NCBI GenBank assembly: GCA_019914945.1
Contig: CM034101.1
Coordinates: forward strand, 6,459,188-6,523,187
Source of the DNA: Typha latifolia
Taxonomy: Eukaryota; Streptophyta; Magnoliopsida; Poales; Typhaceae
Direction: 5' to 3'
Length of the DNA: 64,000 nt
Below the pieces are notes generated by a model. That model was not told the DNA's origin. It saw only the letters and a program-made list of their open reading frames with translations, and searched no databases. The position numbers and the translations under genes were made by a program. The stretch's first letter is position 1, and each line of letters opens with the position of its first letter. Of this stretch, positions 1-10,880 are shown one piece after another.

Positions 1-847
1 TTGTAGAGTTATAGGAGCTGAAAATTCATATTGAATACCAAGAGAATCGCAAAATATGGAAAAATTTTCATTTTCAAATTCTCTACCATGATCAAAATGA
101 ATCCTAACTAGGGTAATAAAATTTTCATTCTGCAATTTTAAGCATAGGGATTTAAAAACTTCAAAGGTTTCAGACTTCTCACGTAGAAAGGCAACCCAGG
201 TATATCTGGAGTAATCATCGACCATTAAGAATATATAACGTTTACCTCCAAGACTTTCCATTTTTGTTGGACCCATCAAGTCCATGTGTACTAATTGGAG
301 CACACGGTCGGTGGTAGCTGCATTTACCTTCTTGTGTGAAATCCTAGTTTATTTTTCAATTTGACACGAGCCGCACACTCTTTTTGACATTTCTTTCATC
401 TTAGGTATTCCTCTTACCACTTCTTGTTTGGACAGAGTAAATAATTCCTTGTGATTCACATGTCCAAGACGTTGATGCCAAAGATCTGCAATGTCAAAAG
501 AGGCACTGTTACATTTCAGTTTATGTGATGTTCCAACAACATAGCAATTATCAGATGTTCTAGATCTATAACATATAACATTACCACCATGATCTAGAAT
601 AGTACAATCATTTTTGGAAAATTTTACTCATAATCTTCATCACAAAATTGACTGATACTTAGAAGATTTGCTTTCAAGCCCTTAACATAAAAAACATTTT
701 CAAGAATAGGAACCCTGGAGAACTTACCTTTCCTTTACCTATTACCTTGGATGAATTACCATCTCCAAATGTCACAACTCCCCCTTCATGTTTTTCAAGA
801 TTAGAAAATAACAACTTGTCACCCGACATATGTCTTGAGTCTAAATA
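1..847 (-). pseudogene. Copia pol: protease remnant, GAG-pre-integrase, integrase start
   Basis: The minus strand here matches the intact element from the protease through the integrase core. Next to the protease motif [11 protein letters not shown] of the relative, nine bases are missing in frame, so Asp is followed directly by Ser-Arg-His and the Ser-Gly-Cys of the active-site loop is gone. Downstream, the pre-integrase His/Cys zinc region (plus-strand bases about 365-485) and the first catalytic Asp region HMDLMGPT (about 265-290) are recognisable, as is the second Asp region near 85-105. Small indels break the frame, for example near 340-360 and 600-740. Confidence 0.85.
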
Positions 848-1705
848 TTACAAATCAGAATTTAAAGCTTTCAAAGCTGTATGCACAACATAACATTTCA
901 AATCACTTTTATTGACCCATATGGCCTTTGTTTTTATGCCATAAATAAAAGCAGTTCTAGGTCTTTGCAAAAATTTGCAATGAGGTCGAATATGCCTTAG
1001 AATGCCGCAATAATAGCATGTCGAAACAAACCATTTTCTACTCACCTTTTGTCGAGGAGTGTGACTAAAGTTTACCTTTGGTGCCGTTGACGATTCACCA
1101 GTTTGTAGATTCACCTTCAGTTTAGAAGTATTTCTCCAGGATTGCTTTGTAAATGCAGTTGATGACTTCAGATATTCTTCCTTTTGTATACCTGTAAAAA
1201 CGAAGACAGTTTTATTATTATTTGAATTACTAGTGTATCCAACACCATACTTGTCTTTTCCAGAGATCTGAGCCTTTAGGATCTCTTCAAGTTTGTTCTT
1301 CCCTTTTAAAAATGTCACTTCCTTATTCAGTCGCTCTAGTTCAATTTCATCAGCCTTTATTTTATTTTTTGCATTGTCAAGTTGTTCAGAAAAGTCTTTG
1401 ACACGTTCAAGTTCCAATTTGTACTTCTCCTCAAATTGAATTCTTTCAAGTTCGATTACCTTGAGTCGTTGATGTAGTCTAAGATTGCTTTTCTTGAGTT
1501 TAAATGACTCCAGGTACAGGTCATTATATGCCTTTTGTATTTCAGATTCATCTTCTTTAGCTGGTAACATATCCTGATCATCTGTACTATCAGTATCAAC
1601 AACGGAATCAATTTTAAGTAGAGAAGAGGCAAAAGCAACAAAGTTTTCTTCATCTTTTTCAGAATCATCATCAGATTCATCTGAGTCATCCAAAGTAACT
1701 TTCAT
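848..1705 (-). pseudogene. Copia gag-pol: acidic/coiled-coil region and second zinc knuckle
   Basis: An open stretch of 285 codons that aligns along its length with the start of the pol frame at 29045. It has an acidic Asp/Ser/Glu-rich start (DDSDESDDDSEKDEEN), a long Lys/Glu/Leu-rich segment that probably forms a coiled coil, and a zinc-knuckle-like CYYCGILRHIRPHC where the relative has Gly for the first Arg. It ends at a TAA replacing the Trp codon just before the protease motif. Part of a broken polyprotein, not a separate gene. Confidence 0.85.
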
Positions 1706-2691
1706 AGCTTTACCCTTCTTCTTAAGGCGATTAGGGCACTTGAGCTATGTGTCCAAAACCATAGCATTTAAAACATCGAACTTTATTCTCAGAATTCTTA
1801 TTTTTCTATTTGACATCGTTGTTGCTCACAACTATGTTCGAACTCATAGTATTCTTTTTTTTCACAAATGCTTTGCTTTTCTCAAGTTTTTTAGCATTCA
1901 ACTTGTTTAGCTTCCGAAAGAATTTATTAACCTTTTTGACGAACATGGCCAACATCTCAACATCTAAATCACCTTCATCATCAGACTCCTCTATACTTTG
2001 TTCAACTGTGGATAGGCAATCCCTTTGGACTTCCTCAGTTTTGAAAGGCTGGACTCAAATGTTTGTAGATTTCCTACCAATTGTTCAACTTTCACAGAAT
2101 CAATGTCCTTACTTTTCTCAATAGCTGTAACTTTCGCCTGAAACCTCTCTGGAAGATACCTAAGGATTTTACAGACAATTCTATTTTAATGAATTTTCTC
2201 TCCTATGTTGAAACTGGAGTTGACTATATCACTCAGCTTTGCATAAAACTCATCAAATGTCTCATTGTCCTTCATACGTAGAGTTTCAAAACTAGTAGTC
2301 AACCTCTGAAGTTTAGAAAGTTTTACAGCCATAGTTCCTTCGTGAGTAGTTTCTAAGATCGTCCAAGCTTCTTTTGCTATTTTATAAGTAGAAATTCTTC
2401 TAAATTCTTCCGAGGAAACACAACTAAAAATTGCATTTATTGTTTTGCTATTCCATCCAACTTTTTCATAGTCTGACCTATCCCATGACTCTATCGATTT
2501 ATCATCCACCATGTACATTGGTGGACTCCAACCGTGTACATTGGTGGACTCCAACCGTTCACAACTGCAAACCATACTCGTTCATCTATAGACTTCAAGT
2601 AAGCTCTCATCCTAGCTTTCCAATATCCATAATTTGATCCATCTAGGATAGGAGGTCTAATAGATGATGGTCTATCTCTATGAAAATCCAT
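1706..2691 (-). pseudogene. Copia gag, broken
   Basis: Gag of the left copia element (capsid and RNA binding). The first ATG that fits the relative is at 2691 on the minus strand, giving MDFHRDRPSS followed by the copia gag start SNYGYWKARMRAYL. A 23-bp tandem duplication near 2515-2561 repeats the codons for GWSPPMY and shifts the frame. Near 1827 there is a TAG where the relative has CAG. In the zinc-knuckle segment near 1735-1765 two bases are missing compared with the relative, which breaks the CX2C...H...C motif. These are ordinary decay changes; no functional product is expected. Confidence 0.88.
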
Positions 2692-2726
2692 GCCTATCTG
2701 ATCTCTCTCAAAAGGTGAGAAAACCT

Positions 2727-2738
2727 GCTCTGATACCA
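2727..2738 (-). other. Primer-binding site (initiator tRNA-Met type)
   Basis: TGGTATCAGAGC reads on the minus strand two bases inside the LTR end. This is the common plant retrotransposon primer site complementary to the 3' end of initiator methionine tRNA. The same site lies at 27887-27898 in the intact relative. Confidence 0.9.
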
Positions 2739-2740
2739 AT

Positions 2741-3715
2741 TGAAAAAACCCTAGACATAAGTATGTATCTAAATACTAGGCAATGATATCACTCGTTTGT
2801 TTAAGTAAAAGTTCATAGAAAAATTAAGAATGAAAGTAGAGATGAACGCCAAGATTTTAACATGGAAAAACCCAAACGGGAAAAAACCACGGATCCAAAC
2901 TCGGATCAAAATCAATTACTAGAATAGTAGCAGTTACAAGACTGACTCACAAAACAATCTATCGATCCAAACGACTTTGTTCCTCTCAGTCTTGCTCGCT
3001 AGAACCCACGATTCATTGCTTCTCGTGATTGAAGTCCAACCTCAGTAACCCTTGAGATTGATCTTTCGTCTAGATAGCCCTTAAGACGAAAGATTAAGTT
3101 TTGTAGATGAGTGAAACCTTGATAGTTGAAGAACCGATGTAGCCTCAAGAAGTCTCCTTCGATAATGCTTCTTCAACCACGCTCAAGATAGGGCATCGCA
3201 ATCCTTATATATGATCTCAAAGATAGAGCCAAATCCAAGTCTTATCCGTACTCACGAAAGTTCAATTTTATCAAACTTCATTAGTGCGTTTGAACGCGGC
3301 CCGGGTGCGTTCAAACGACATGACTTGAACTCATGTGCGTTCGAACGGGCCCGAGTGCGTTCGAATGCGACAACTTGAATTCTTCAGGTTGCGTTCGAAC
3401 GCGTTTGTAAACGTAGCTCTCGGTCTGTGTGAACGCAGTACCCGCGTTCGAACGCGTTTGTGAACGCGGCTCTCTGTCTGTGTGAACGCAGTGCCCGCGT
3501 TTGAACGCATTTGTGAACGCGGCTCTCTGTCTGTGTGAACGCTGATTCCGTGTTCGAATGCGTTTGTGAACGCGGTATGAACTCGACGGCTTTTCTTCAA
3601 TAATCTTACAATTCTTCAAACTAGAGATATTCTAGACTTGTGTAAAGCTCATATACATGAAAAAAATACACTTAGAATATTTTATACACAATTGCCAACA
3701 AATAAAAACCTAACA
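2741..3715 (-). repeat. Copia LTR (5' LTR of left element)
   Basis: On the plus strand the LTR starts TGAAAAAACC and ends CCTAACA, so on its own strand it starts TGTTAGG and ends TTTTTTCA like the LTRs at 26855 and 35737. Length is 975 bp against 1,030 bp there; the 55-bp gap is close to one unit of the 53-bp tandem repeat, of which about four units remain here (about 3395-3585). A TATA-like box reads on the minus strand at 3204-3211, downstream of the TTCGAA-rich repeats. Confidence 0.92.
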
Positions 3716-3879
3716 AATGTGAACTATAGATATGAGCATGTTGCATGGACACATTATTATGATCATATTAGCATCCAAATGTATTATGTGGCATCATTCT
3801 TTACACTACTTTTAGACTATAGAAGTGTATATTGGCTAAGTTTTATGCTCACTAGAGATACGATTCGAATTTCACCGAT

Positions 3880-4790
3880 GTCATCTCGAGCATGGATTCA
3901 CTTTAAGAGTGGCTTTATTTCTTGCTTTAATGTTTAATTTCCAAGAAAATAAGTTTTCTGTAAGTCGCGTTCGAACGCAGGTGGAGTGAGTTCGAACGCA
4001 ATTGTGAACGCGATTATGAACGGGTTGTGAGAGTGTGCATTGTGCGTTCGAACGCCCCGTTTGAACGCACTGTGAACGCCTATATCGCGTTCGCAAATCT
4101 AAAGAACTGGGAAATAGGCGCGTTCGATCGCACGTTCGAACGCTTGCATCACGTTCACAAATCTAGAGAAGAGTGAACTCGCTGCGTTCGAATGCAGTCG
4201 GGAGCGTTCGAACGCGGTCGGCAAAATTGTATTGTTTAGGGTTAATTTTGAGTTGTTTGGTTAGCCTCTAAAGGGATGTGGATGGCAACCAAAAGATTAT
4301 TACTGAAGAATTGAGTTTTGCCTTGTCTCGTTCGTCTTCTTCACTTTCGTTCTCTCAATCCTCGACGACGCCGTTTCTAACCTCCCTCGACCAGCTATTC
4401 ACCCTAGACCCTTAGGCTCGGCCCTCTCCTTCCCCTTCTTCCAATCTATCCAACACTTGCCTTAACCTTCCATCAACCATAACCTTTCCATCACCACTTT
4501 TCATCGGTTCCAACCACCATCATCCTAGGATCTCGTGTCTCCATCCATAGATCCTAAACAGACCACCCTAATGTTCATCCACTAATTGGACGATATCTCG
4601 AGATCCCCATATCCAATTCACTTGAAACTTAATTTGTTGAAAGTCTGGGGCTACAACATATCCAAATTTCACATCGATCCGACAGCGGCATTTTTCGGGA
4701 TCTTATTTCAAATTTTCGTGCCAGATCTAGTCCAAATTAGAGAATTGGAAGAGATCAAACCTTACCCCAAGGGGTGATCACATCAACTAG
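3880..4790 (+). repeat. Diverged gypsy-type LTR remnant with TTCGAA array
   Basis: From about 3955 the sequence CTGTAAGTCGCGTTCGAACG matches the reverse complement of the array end of the gypsy LTRs at 5162-6012 and 10881-11706. The GTTAGCCTCTAAAGGGATGT segment near 4260 matches the TATA-flanking GGCTAGCC block of those LTRs, again inverted. The array (3966-4225) holds several TTCGAA palindromes. The following pyrimidine-rich part (4320-4560) corresponds to the purine-rich strand of the related LTRs. Boundaries are uncertain and no target duplication was found, so it may be a truncated solo LTR. No gene is supported here. Confidence 0.55.
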
Positions 4791-5156
4791 CTTTTGATAG
4801 AAATATTTTTAAATTAGTAGATGACCCTGAATCTGCGGAGGAGCTAGTGAATATCTATTTATAATTTTTTTTATTTATTTGTTGTAAAATAAGTTAGATG
4901 GACTGTAGCCCCTACGCAAGCATTTGCTCCAATGAGGTGTATTAATATGTATTTTGGGGCTTATTGCAGCTTGCGATTTTTTGGACTCATTTTAGCTTGT
5001 ATTATTTGTGAAAATATTAGATTTTATCTTATATATTATGTAAAAATATTGACAAAAAGGTCATATGAAAATAGTATAACTTCTACTTACATGAGGGGCA
5101 AATGCATTTAGAGATGGGTGTTTCATAAAAGGTGCTATAATAATGGATTAATGTAA
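4791..5156. other. AT-rich intergenic stretch
   Basis: No ORF, terminal repeat or recognisable family was seen. It is the flank into which the gypsy element at 5162 inserted. Confidence 0.5.
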
Positions 5157-5161
5157 TGGTC

Positions 5162-6012
5162 TGATAAGATTTGGAACCAAAGATAAGCTACATAATTATT
5201 CCTTCAAGATCTGAATGTATTACAGGAATCAGTCCATGCAATTGTGGGAAAATATTCGTCAAATATTCTTTTGTAGTCAGAAAATTACGAAACTAATTGG
5301 ATTAGATCCGTAACTTCCTGATCTACAACTTTTTTCACAGATTCGAACTATAGCTGGGATGAAAATATGGAATAATGTGGGTGATGGTGGTGGTGACGGG
5401 TGGAGTGGATGTTAGGGTTATGGATGGGTATGGAGATGAAGATGGATGGTGGATGTGATTAAAGGATATAGATGAAGGGAACAAAGTGGTTGAGATCCCA
5501 AAGAAGAAGGGTGGCTTGACAGTCGAGGAAGATTACAAGTTAGGAGAAACCTTGCCAATGGTAGAGGTGGAAGGATGGTGAAGAGGGAGGAGGGAGATTA
5601 GGATAGATAGATGATAGAGATGCAATAAATCAATAATCCAATAGCATAATGAATTTGGCTGCCATCCACATATATATAGAGGCTAGCTAACAAATCCTAA
5701 AATAATATCTAACCCTAATTCTAAAGGATTCCCGCCGATCACGTTTGAACGTGCCCGATCACGTTCGAACGCGCCCGATCACGTTCTCTGTATGTGCGAA
5801 CGTGATCCAGACATTCGAACGCGGGTGTTTGAACTCGCCCGATCGCGTTCAAACGCACAATATGCATTCTCTGTATTTACGAACATGATGCAGGCATTCG
5901 CAAGGGCGTTCGAACGCGACCTCACCTCTGTTCTAACGCGACTTACAGGAATTTTATTTTAATGAAAATAAACAACTAATGCAGTAAGAAAAGATCCTAA
6001 CTAAATGTATCA
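5162..6012 (-). repeat. Gypsy 3' LTR
   Basis: 851 bp, plus-strand ends TGATAAG...GTATCA. Its TTCGAA-containing array is at about 5738-5945. On the element's strand a TATA-like box (5669-5680) lies just downstream of the array. The long purine-rich block 5380-5620 lies further downstream. Confidence 0.93.
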
Positions 6013-6035
6013 ACCCACCATGCTTCTCCCACCTT
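6013..6035 (-). other. Gypsy polypurine tract
   Basis: Immediately inside the 3' LTR the minus strand is almost purely purine (GGTGGGAGAAGCATGGTGGG), the expected priming site for plus-strand DNA synthesis. Confidence 0.7.
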
Positions 6036-6040
6036 TGCCC

Positions 6041-7444
6041 TCAAGGTGAATAGTCGGGGAAACGCTCCAAGATATCAGTCTCCAACTCCCATATAGCCTC
6101 ATCGAATGGCTTGCCAAGCCACTCAAATAGAATCTCCATCTCCAATCTGGTACCATGACGTCGTCGTCTAGCAAGTATTCGAACTGGCTCTACAATCTCT
6201 ATCTCCTCCAATGGCTCTGGTAGAACTGATTCAATGACCTCATGATCTCCAATCCGCTTCCTCAGCAATGATACATGGAAGACATGATGCACTCTTGACC
6301 CCTTTGGCAGCTTCAAACGATATGCAACCGGACCAATACGCTCTAACACCCGAAACAGACCAAAGTAGCGATGTGCTAACTTTTGGTTTCGCATTGGACG
6401 TAAGGTCACATGTCGATACGGTTGCACCCTCATAAACACCCAACTACCGATGTCAAACTCCTGCTCCATATGGCTACGATCATAAATTTGCTTCATGCGA
6501 TTTTGAGCAAGTTTAAGATGAGCACGCAACCTCCTCAATGTGGCATCTCTATCCATCAACGCTAAGTCCACCTTCGTCCGATCAGCAGATGTCACTGGAT
6601 CATAAGCGCGTAACGTTGGAGCTGTGCAACCATAAACCACCTCAAATGGACTCATGTCAATGCTGTTATGGTAGGCGGTATTGTAGGACCACTTTGCCCA
6701 TGGTAATAACTCCAACCATCGTCTCGGCATCTCTCGAACAAAGCACATCAAGTATTGCTCAATGCCTCGATTGACCACCTCGATTTTATCGTTTGTCTAT
6801 GGATGGTAGGCCGAATTGAAGTTCAATCGAGTCCCCAACAATATGAAAATCTCAGTCCAAAAGTCACTCATAAATACACGATCACGATCCGAGACAATTG
6901 TGCGTGGCATGCCATGTAACCGAGCAATATCTCTAACAAAAATTTCAACCACCGACTTAGTTAAATACAGATATGACAGTGCCGAAAAGTACGCATACTT
7001 GCTCAATCTGTCAACCACCACAAAGATAACAGAATAACCATGTACCAGCGGAAGACCCTCTATAAAATCCAAAGAAATGTCTTCCCAAACACGGTCCAGT
7101 ATAGGTAAAGGTTGTAGTAATCCGACCAGTTTCAGTGTAATTGCCTTAGCCCTTTGATAGACTTCGCAAGCACGGACAAAACTCTTTATATCCCACCTCA
7201 ATCCTGGCCACGTACAACTCTAAGATATCCTCCTATAAGTCCTCAAGACACCCTCATGACTAGCCTTTGGAGTTTGGTGGAAGTGCTCTAACAATTTATG
7301 CTGCAATCCATCATTTGCGAGCACCCGAATGCATCCGCAGTCCAACAGCAACCCACATCGGTTCTCCAACTCTAGATGGAGCTCTAGATCATCCATCACC
7401 TCCTGCAACAATCTCAAAAATATCTGGGTCAGATGTACACGCAT
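6041..7444 (-). pseudogene. Gypsy integrase with C-terminal chromodomain, broken
   Basis: Integrase of the chromovirus. The N-terminal zinc-binding part is visible (HQTPKASHEGVLRTYRRI, then FVRACEVYQRAK); the final Cys of the usual CxxC is Tyr here. The catalytic core has DFIEGLP (first Asp), VSDRDRVF (second Asp) and KIEVVNRGIEQYL (Glu). A TAG near 7220 and another at about 6797, in the segment YHP-stop-TNDKIE, interrupt one continuous frame. The C-terminus has the GPVAYRLKLP and VFHVSLLRK motifs of the plant gypsy integrase tail, then a chromodomain-like end (ILARRRR...FEWLGKPFDEAIWE...FPDYSP). Chromodomains are thought to steer insertion to marked chromatin. Confidence 0.92.
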
Positions 7445-7943
7445 ACCTCAGCTTGTCAAGTAAGGGAAAGGTAGGAGAAGAATAGGCTGCAAGCTCGGCG
7501 GTATCAGTTTGGCGCGATAGTGCATCCGCCGCTTTATTTTCTGTTCCCTTCTTGTATTATATTACATAATCATACCCCAATAATTTTATAACCCATCTTT
7601 GCTGTGTCGGAGTGTGTATACATTGTCCCATAAAGTATGGAAGACTCCTTTGATCGGTTCATATAATAAATTGTCTACCGATCAAATAAGGCCTCCACTT
7701 TGTCATCACATGCAGAATTGCTAACATTCCTCTCTTATAAGTCGATAATTGCTGAGATTTTTATGACAAAGCCTTACTAAGATAGGCAATGGGACATCCT
7801 CCTTGCATTAGTATAGCTCTTATGCCAACACACGACGCATCACATTCCACAATGAATTCTTTGGTGAAGTCTGGTAGCGCTAGAACGGGTGTCATTGTCC
7901 TTGCTGTTTTTAGTTTTTCAAATGCTAAAGTGGCTTCATCCGT
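7445..7943 (-). pseudogene. Gypsy RNase H region, broken
   Basis: Between RT and integrase, the minus strand gives recognisable RNase H pieces: TDEATLAFEKLKTA, VECDAS, TDQRSL and ADALSR. Several in-frame stops and at least one frameshift relative to the integrase frame interrupt it. The first stop, after KKDSFR, is TAG where related elements have Trp. Confidence 0.8.
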
Positions 7944-8798
7944 CTATCTAAAAGAGTCCTTCTTCAACAAAGAAGTGAGAGGAGCAGCGACCTTGCCATA
8001 TCCGACGATGAATCGGCGATAATATCCGGTCAGCCCCCAAAATCCTCTCAATCCAGTGGTAGTAGTAGGAATAGGCCAAGTGGTCATACATGCAACCTTT
8101 TGAGGATCCATCGCTACACCATCCGTTGAAATAATGTGGCCTAAATACTCTACTTGTGGTACTCCCCATAGGCACTTGGACTTTTTGATCTTCAATTGGT
8201 TTTGCTTCAACAAATTCAACACGTCCTCCAAATGCCTCCAATGCTCCAATTCAATCTTGCTATATACTAAAATATCATCAAAATATACCAAGACATACTT
8301 TCGCAAGAGAGGCCAAAATATATCATTCATGAGGCCTTGAAAGGTAGCTGGAGCATTGGTGAGACCAAAAGGCATCACTTGGAACTCGTAATGCCCGTCC
8401 GAAGTCCGAAACGCAGTTTTGTGCGCATCCGTCCAGTGAATTCTAATTTGATGATACCTGGCACTCAAGTCAAGCTTGATGAATATAGTTGCCCCTACAA
8501 GCTCGTCCAATAGCTCCTCTATAACCGAAATATGATACCGATCCTTGACGGTAATAGCATTTAGTGCCCGATAGTCGACACAAAAACGCAATGTCCCGTC
8601 CTTTTTTTGCACCAATAGCATGGGGGATGAGTATGAGTTATGACTTGATTGAATGAGTCCTTGCTCCAACATCTCGGCTACCATCTTTGAGATAACTTCT
8701 TTTTGCACATGTGGATACCGATATGGCCTCACGTCCGCCGGTGCAGCCCTGGGTACAATCTCTATGCGATGGTCCACCGCTCTTCTCGGTGGCAACTC
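7944..8798 (-). pseudogene. Gypsy reverse transcriptase
   Basis: The RT domain is intact over about 283 codons. It shows LPPRRAVDHRI, the first catalytic Asp in KLDLSARYHQIRI, the VMPFGLTNAPATFQ block, and the YFDDILVYSK active-site box. It follows the protease frame directly, separated by one TAG codon at 8799-8801, so protease and RT were one polyprotein. As part of a broken pol it is not expected to be made. Confidence 0.93.
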
Positions 8799-9749
8799 CT
8801 ATGGCTCCTCAAACAGTCCAGAAAAGTTATCTAATAAATTAGACAATTCAATGTTAGTACTTGAACTTGTTTGAGGCTCATCTCCTGCTGGTCCTAATTG
8901 AAGAAGATAGGCCAAATCATATACACAAGGCAGCCCCATCATAGGCTGCATCGCAGGAATCAGCGAAGACCGAACACCATCCTGCCGCACATCTTTGTTT
9001 CTTTGTTTAAACTTCATCCACATGCTCCAAAAATCAAATGTGATGGGTCCCAAACTCTGTAACCACTGAGTACCAAGGGCAATGTCCGCTTCTTGCAGCG
9101 CCAACGGATACAAGTCCACAATGATGTCGTGTCCTTGCACCCGTATATCGACCCGAAGACACAAGCTCTCCGCCTTAAGTTTTGTGCCGTCTCCAATAGC
9201 AACGTCAAATCCCGTGGTTAGTTCGGCATCCAAACTCAATCTCCTCACTAACCTTTCGTCTAGAAAGTTGTGTGTACTCCCCAAATCAATGAGGATATGC
9301 ACACAATGCTTTCTAATGAGTTCGTCTACTCGTAACGTCCTCGGCGCGGAAGTACCCGAATATGCTTGCATCGATATTTCAGCTTGGATATCTTCCTCCA
9401 CGCCCTCCACAACGACCTCCTCAGGACACTCTCCATCATTAGCAACCTCATCATCCTCCTCAAGACCATCTATAAGCATCACACTCCAGATCGGTTTAGA
9501 ACACCGATGATCGGGGGTGAAATGCTCATCACATCGAAAGCGAAGGCCCTTCGCTCTTCGCTCCTCCACCTGAGCAGATGTGAGAGTTCGAACGGGGGGT
9601 CTTGTGCCTCCTCTAATATCGGAAGAAGATCTTAAAGGTGGTCGTGGTCTAGTACTCGCAACCACTGTTTTTGAAACAGCAGAATTTCTAGCCGGCGTTC
9701 TAAGTGCAAATTGTCCATCTCGGTTGCCCCAATTGGTTTTCGCTGCCAT
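8799..9749 (-). pseudogene. Gypsy gag zinc motif and aspartic protease
   Basis: The N-terminal half has a Cys/His motif, FRCDEHFTPDHRCSK, of the kind seen before the protease in plant gypsy elements. The protease core reads ILIDLGSTHNFLDERLV; the usual active-site triplet is Asp-Ser/Thr-Gly, but here it is Asp-Leu-Gly, which a single C-to-T change from a Ser codon would explain. The second half (FDVAIGDG, LGTQWLQSLGPITFDF) matches the retropepsin fold region. The frame ends at TAG (8799-8801) directly before the RT. Confidence 0.88.
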
Positions 9750-9758
9750 CTTTAGAGC

Positions 9759-10843
9759 CTAATGTTTTTGCTCCATCCTCACGACCTTCTCAAAGGCCTC
9801 CTCAAGAATAGTAGGACATAGAGTACAAACATTTGCTTGTATCTTCTCTCGCAGCCCTAAAATAAATGTGCTCATCAATGTCTGTTCGGGCCAAGGTGGC
9901 TCACAACGACTACTAACTCTCTCAAACTTAGCTTGGTACTCCAATATAGTCGTCCTCTGAACCATCTTGCTTAATGTGGCAGAAAAATCTTCATATACTG
10001 CTGTCCCAAATATGCGTGTAATCCTCTTACAAAAATCAGCCCATTTGGTAAATCCACCACCACGAAGAATTAATCTATACCAATACAATGCCGTTCCTTG
10101 GAGGTGACAGCTTGCCATTTAGACTTTTGCATCTTCCGCTGTACCTTGACAATCAAAATATTATTTAACTTGAAACACCCAATCCGTTAGATCACCGCTT
10201 AGAATTTTGGAAAATCTAAGCATGCGGTTCTCCCTCGAATAGCATTGTCGGGTTCGCGAAAGATCATTGGTTCAAATCTAAACCTTTGTGCATGTTGATC
10301 ACGTTCTCTAAATCCTCGAGCACGTCTATCACCATCTCCATAGGGATCAACCTCATCCTCATAGTGCCAATCCTCCTCATCGATGTAGCGCACCGGTGCC
10401 GCACGCCTCTTGGGTTCCACCATCGCCGGTCTTGGGTTTTACAACGGAGGTGGGGAATGATGTGTAAGCATAAGTTAGAGGGGATCATTGACACTCATAT
10501 GATGCACCTAGACCTATGGGGTATCAGTTCTATGAGGTCCCACCGCTGGTCATTCTTGAAACTTCGATCGCTGTCGAGGAGATAATGAATCAAATCGGTT
10601 CATGACATATTCCTTGAAATCATTATAATCATTTTGAATTGAGTCAACTCTATGCATCAATGTATGGAATATGCCCCTAAGTTCATCCATATTCGTACTC
10701 GTGGACGTTGGTTGACTTGGTCCTGCCGCGGTCACTCCAAAAGAATCGGCCTCACGGTTAGGGTCATCGTGGATTGAGTCTTCCCTTGTCGGTGTGCTCT
10801 CCATATGTCTCCTTATTGATGTCATCTTCCTTATTTCAACCAT
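9759..10843 (-). pseudogene. Gypsy gag, broken
   Basis: The capsid part is clear at 10118-9759: YWYRLILRGG, WADFCKRITRIFG, YEDFSATLSKMVQRTTILEYQAKFE, typical of the plant Retrotrans_gag family. The N-terminal part is split into at least two other frames (10423-10199, rich in Arg/Asp, and 10843-10550). The most upstream ATG is at 10843; the open frame upstream of it only begins at a TTG overlapping the primer site, so it was not used as the start. Confidence 0.85.
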
Positions 10844-10866
10844 TAATGGAGGTCTGAGGTTTGCCT

Positions 10867-10878
10867 GCTCTGATACCA
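10867..10878 (-). other. Primer-binding site of gypsy element
   Basis: TGGTATCAGAGC on the minus strand, two bases from the 5' LTR edge at 10881; initiator tRNA-Met type, the same as in the copia elements. Confidence 0.9.
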
Positions 10879-10880
10879 AT

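Larger units (their letters stand above)
1..3715 (-). mobile_element. Ty1/copia element, 5' part, cut by window edge
   Basis: This is the 5' end of a copia retrotransposon on the minus strand: LTR at 2741-3715, primer-binding site at 2727-2738, gag, then the start of pol running out of the window at base 1. It is closely related to the nearly intact copy at 26855-36766 in LTR ends, gag, coiled-coil region, protease and integrase. The LTR is followed by AATGT at 3716-3720, one half of a possible 5-bp target duplication whose partner lies outside. The coding region carries a tandem duplication, small deletions and nonsense codons, so this copy cannot make its proteins. The closeness to the intact copy is read directly by aligning the two; the family name (copia, probably the SIRE/Maximus group) is inference. 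Confidence 0.92.

Noticed and set aside
2731..2738. tRNA-like fragment GCTCTGATACCA at several places
   Set aside because: These are retrotransposon primer-binding sites, not tRNA genes; no cloverleaf surrounds them.
4586..4777. Short open frame after the TTCGAA array
   Set aside because: 63 codons, no domain, lies in a diverged LTR remnant.
5380..5620. GA-rich frames in gypsy LTR purine block (also 11065-11271 and 12978-13205)
   Set aside because: Part of LTR sequence; open only by composition.
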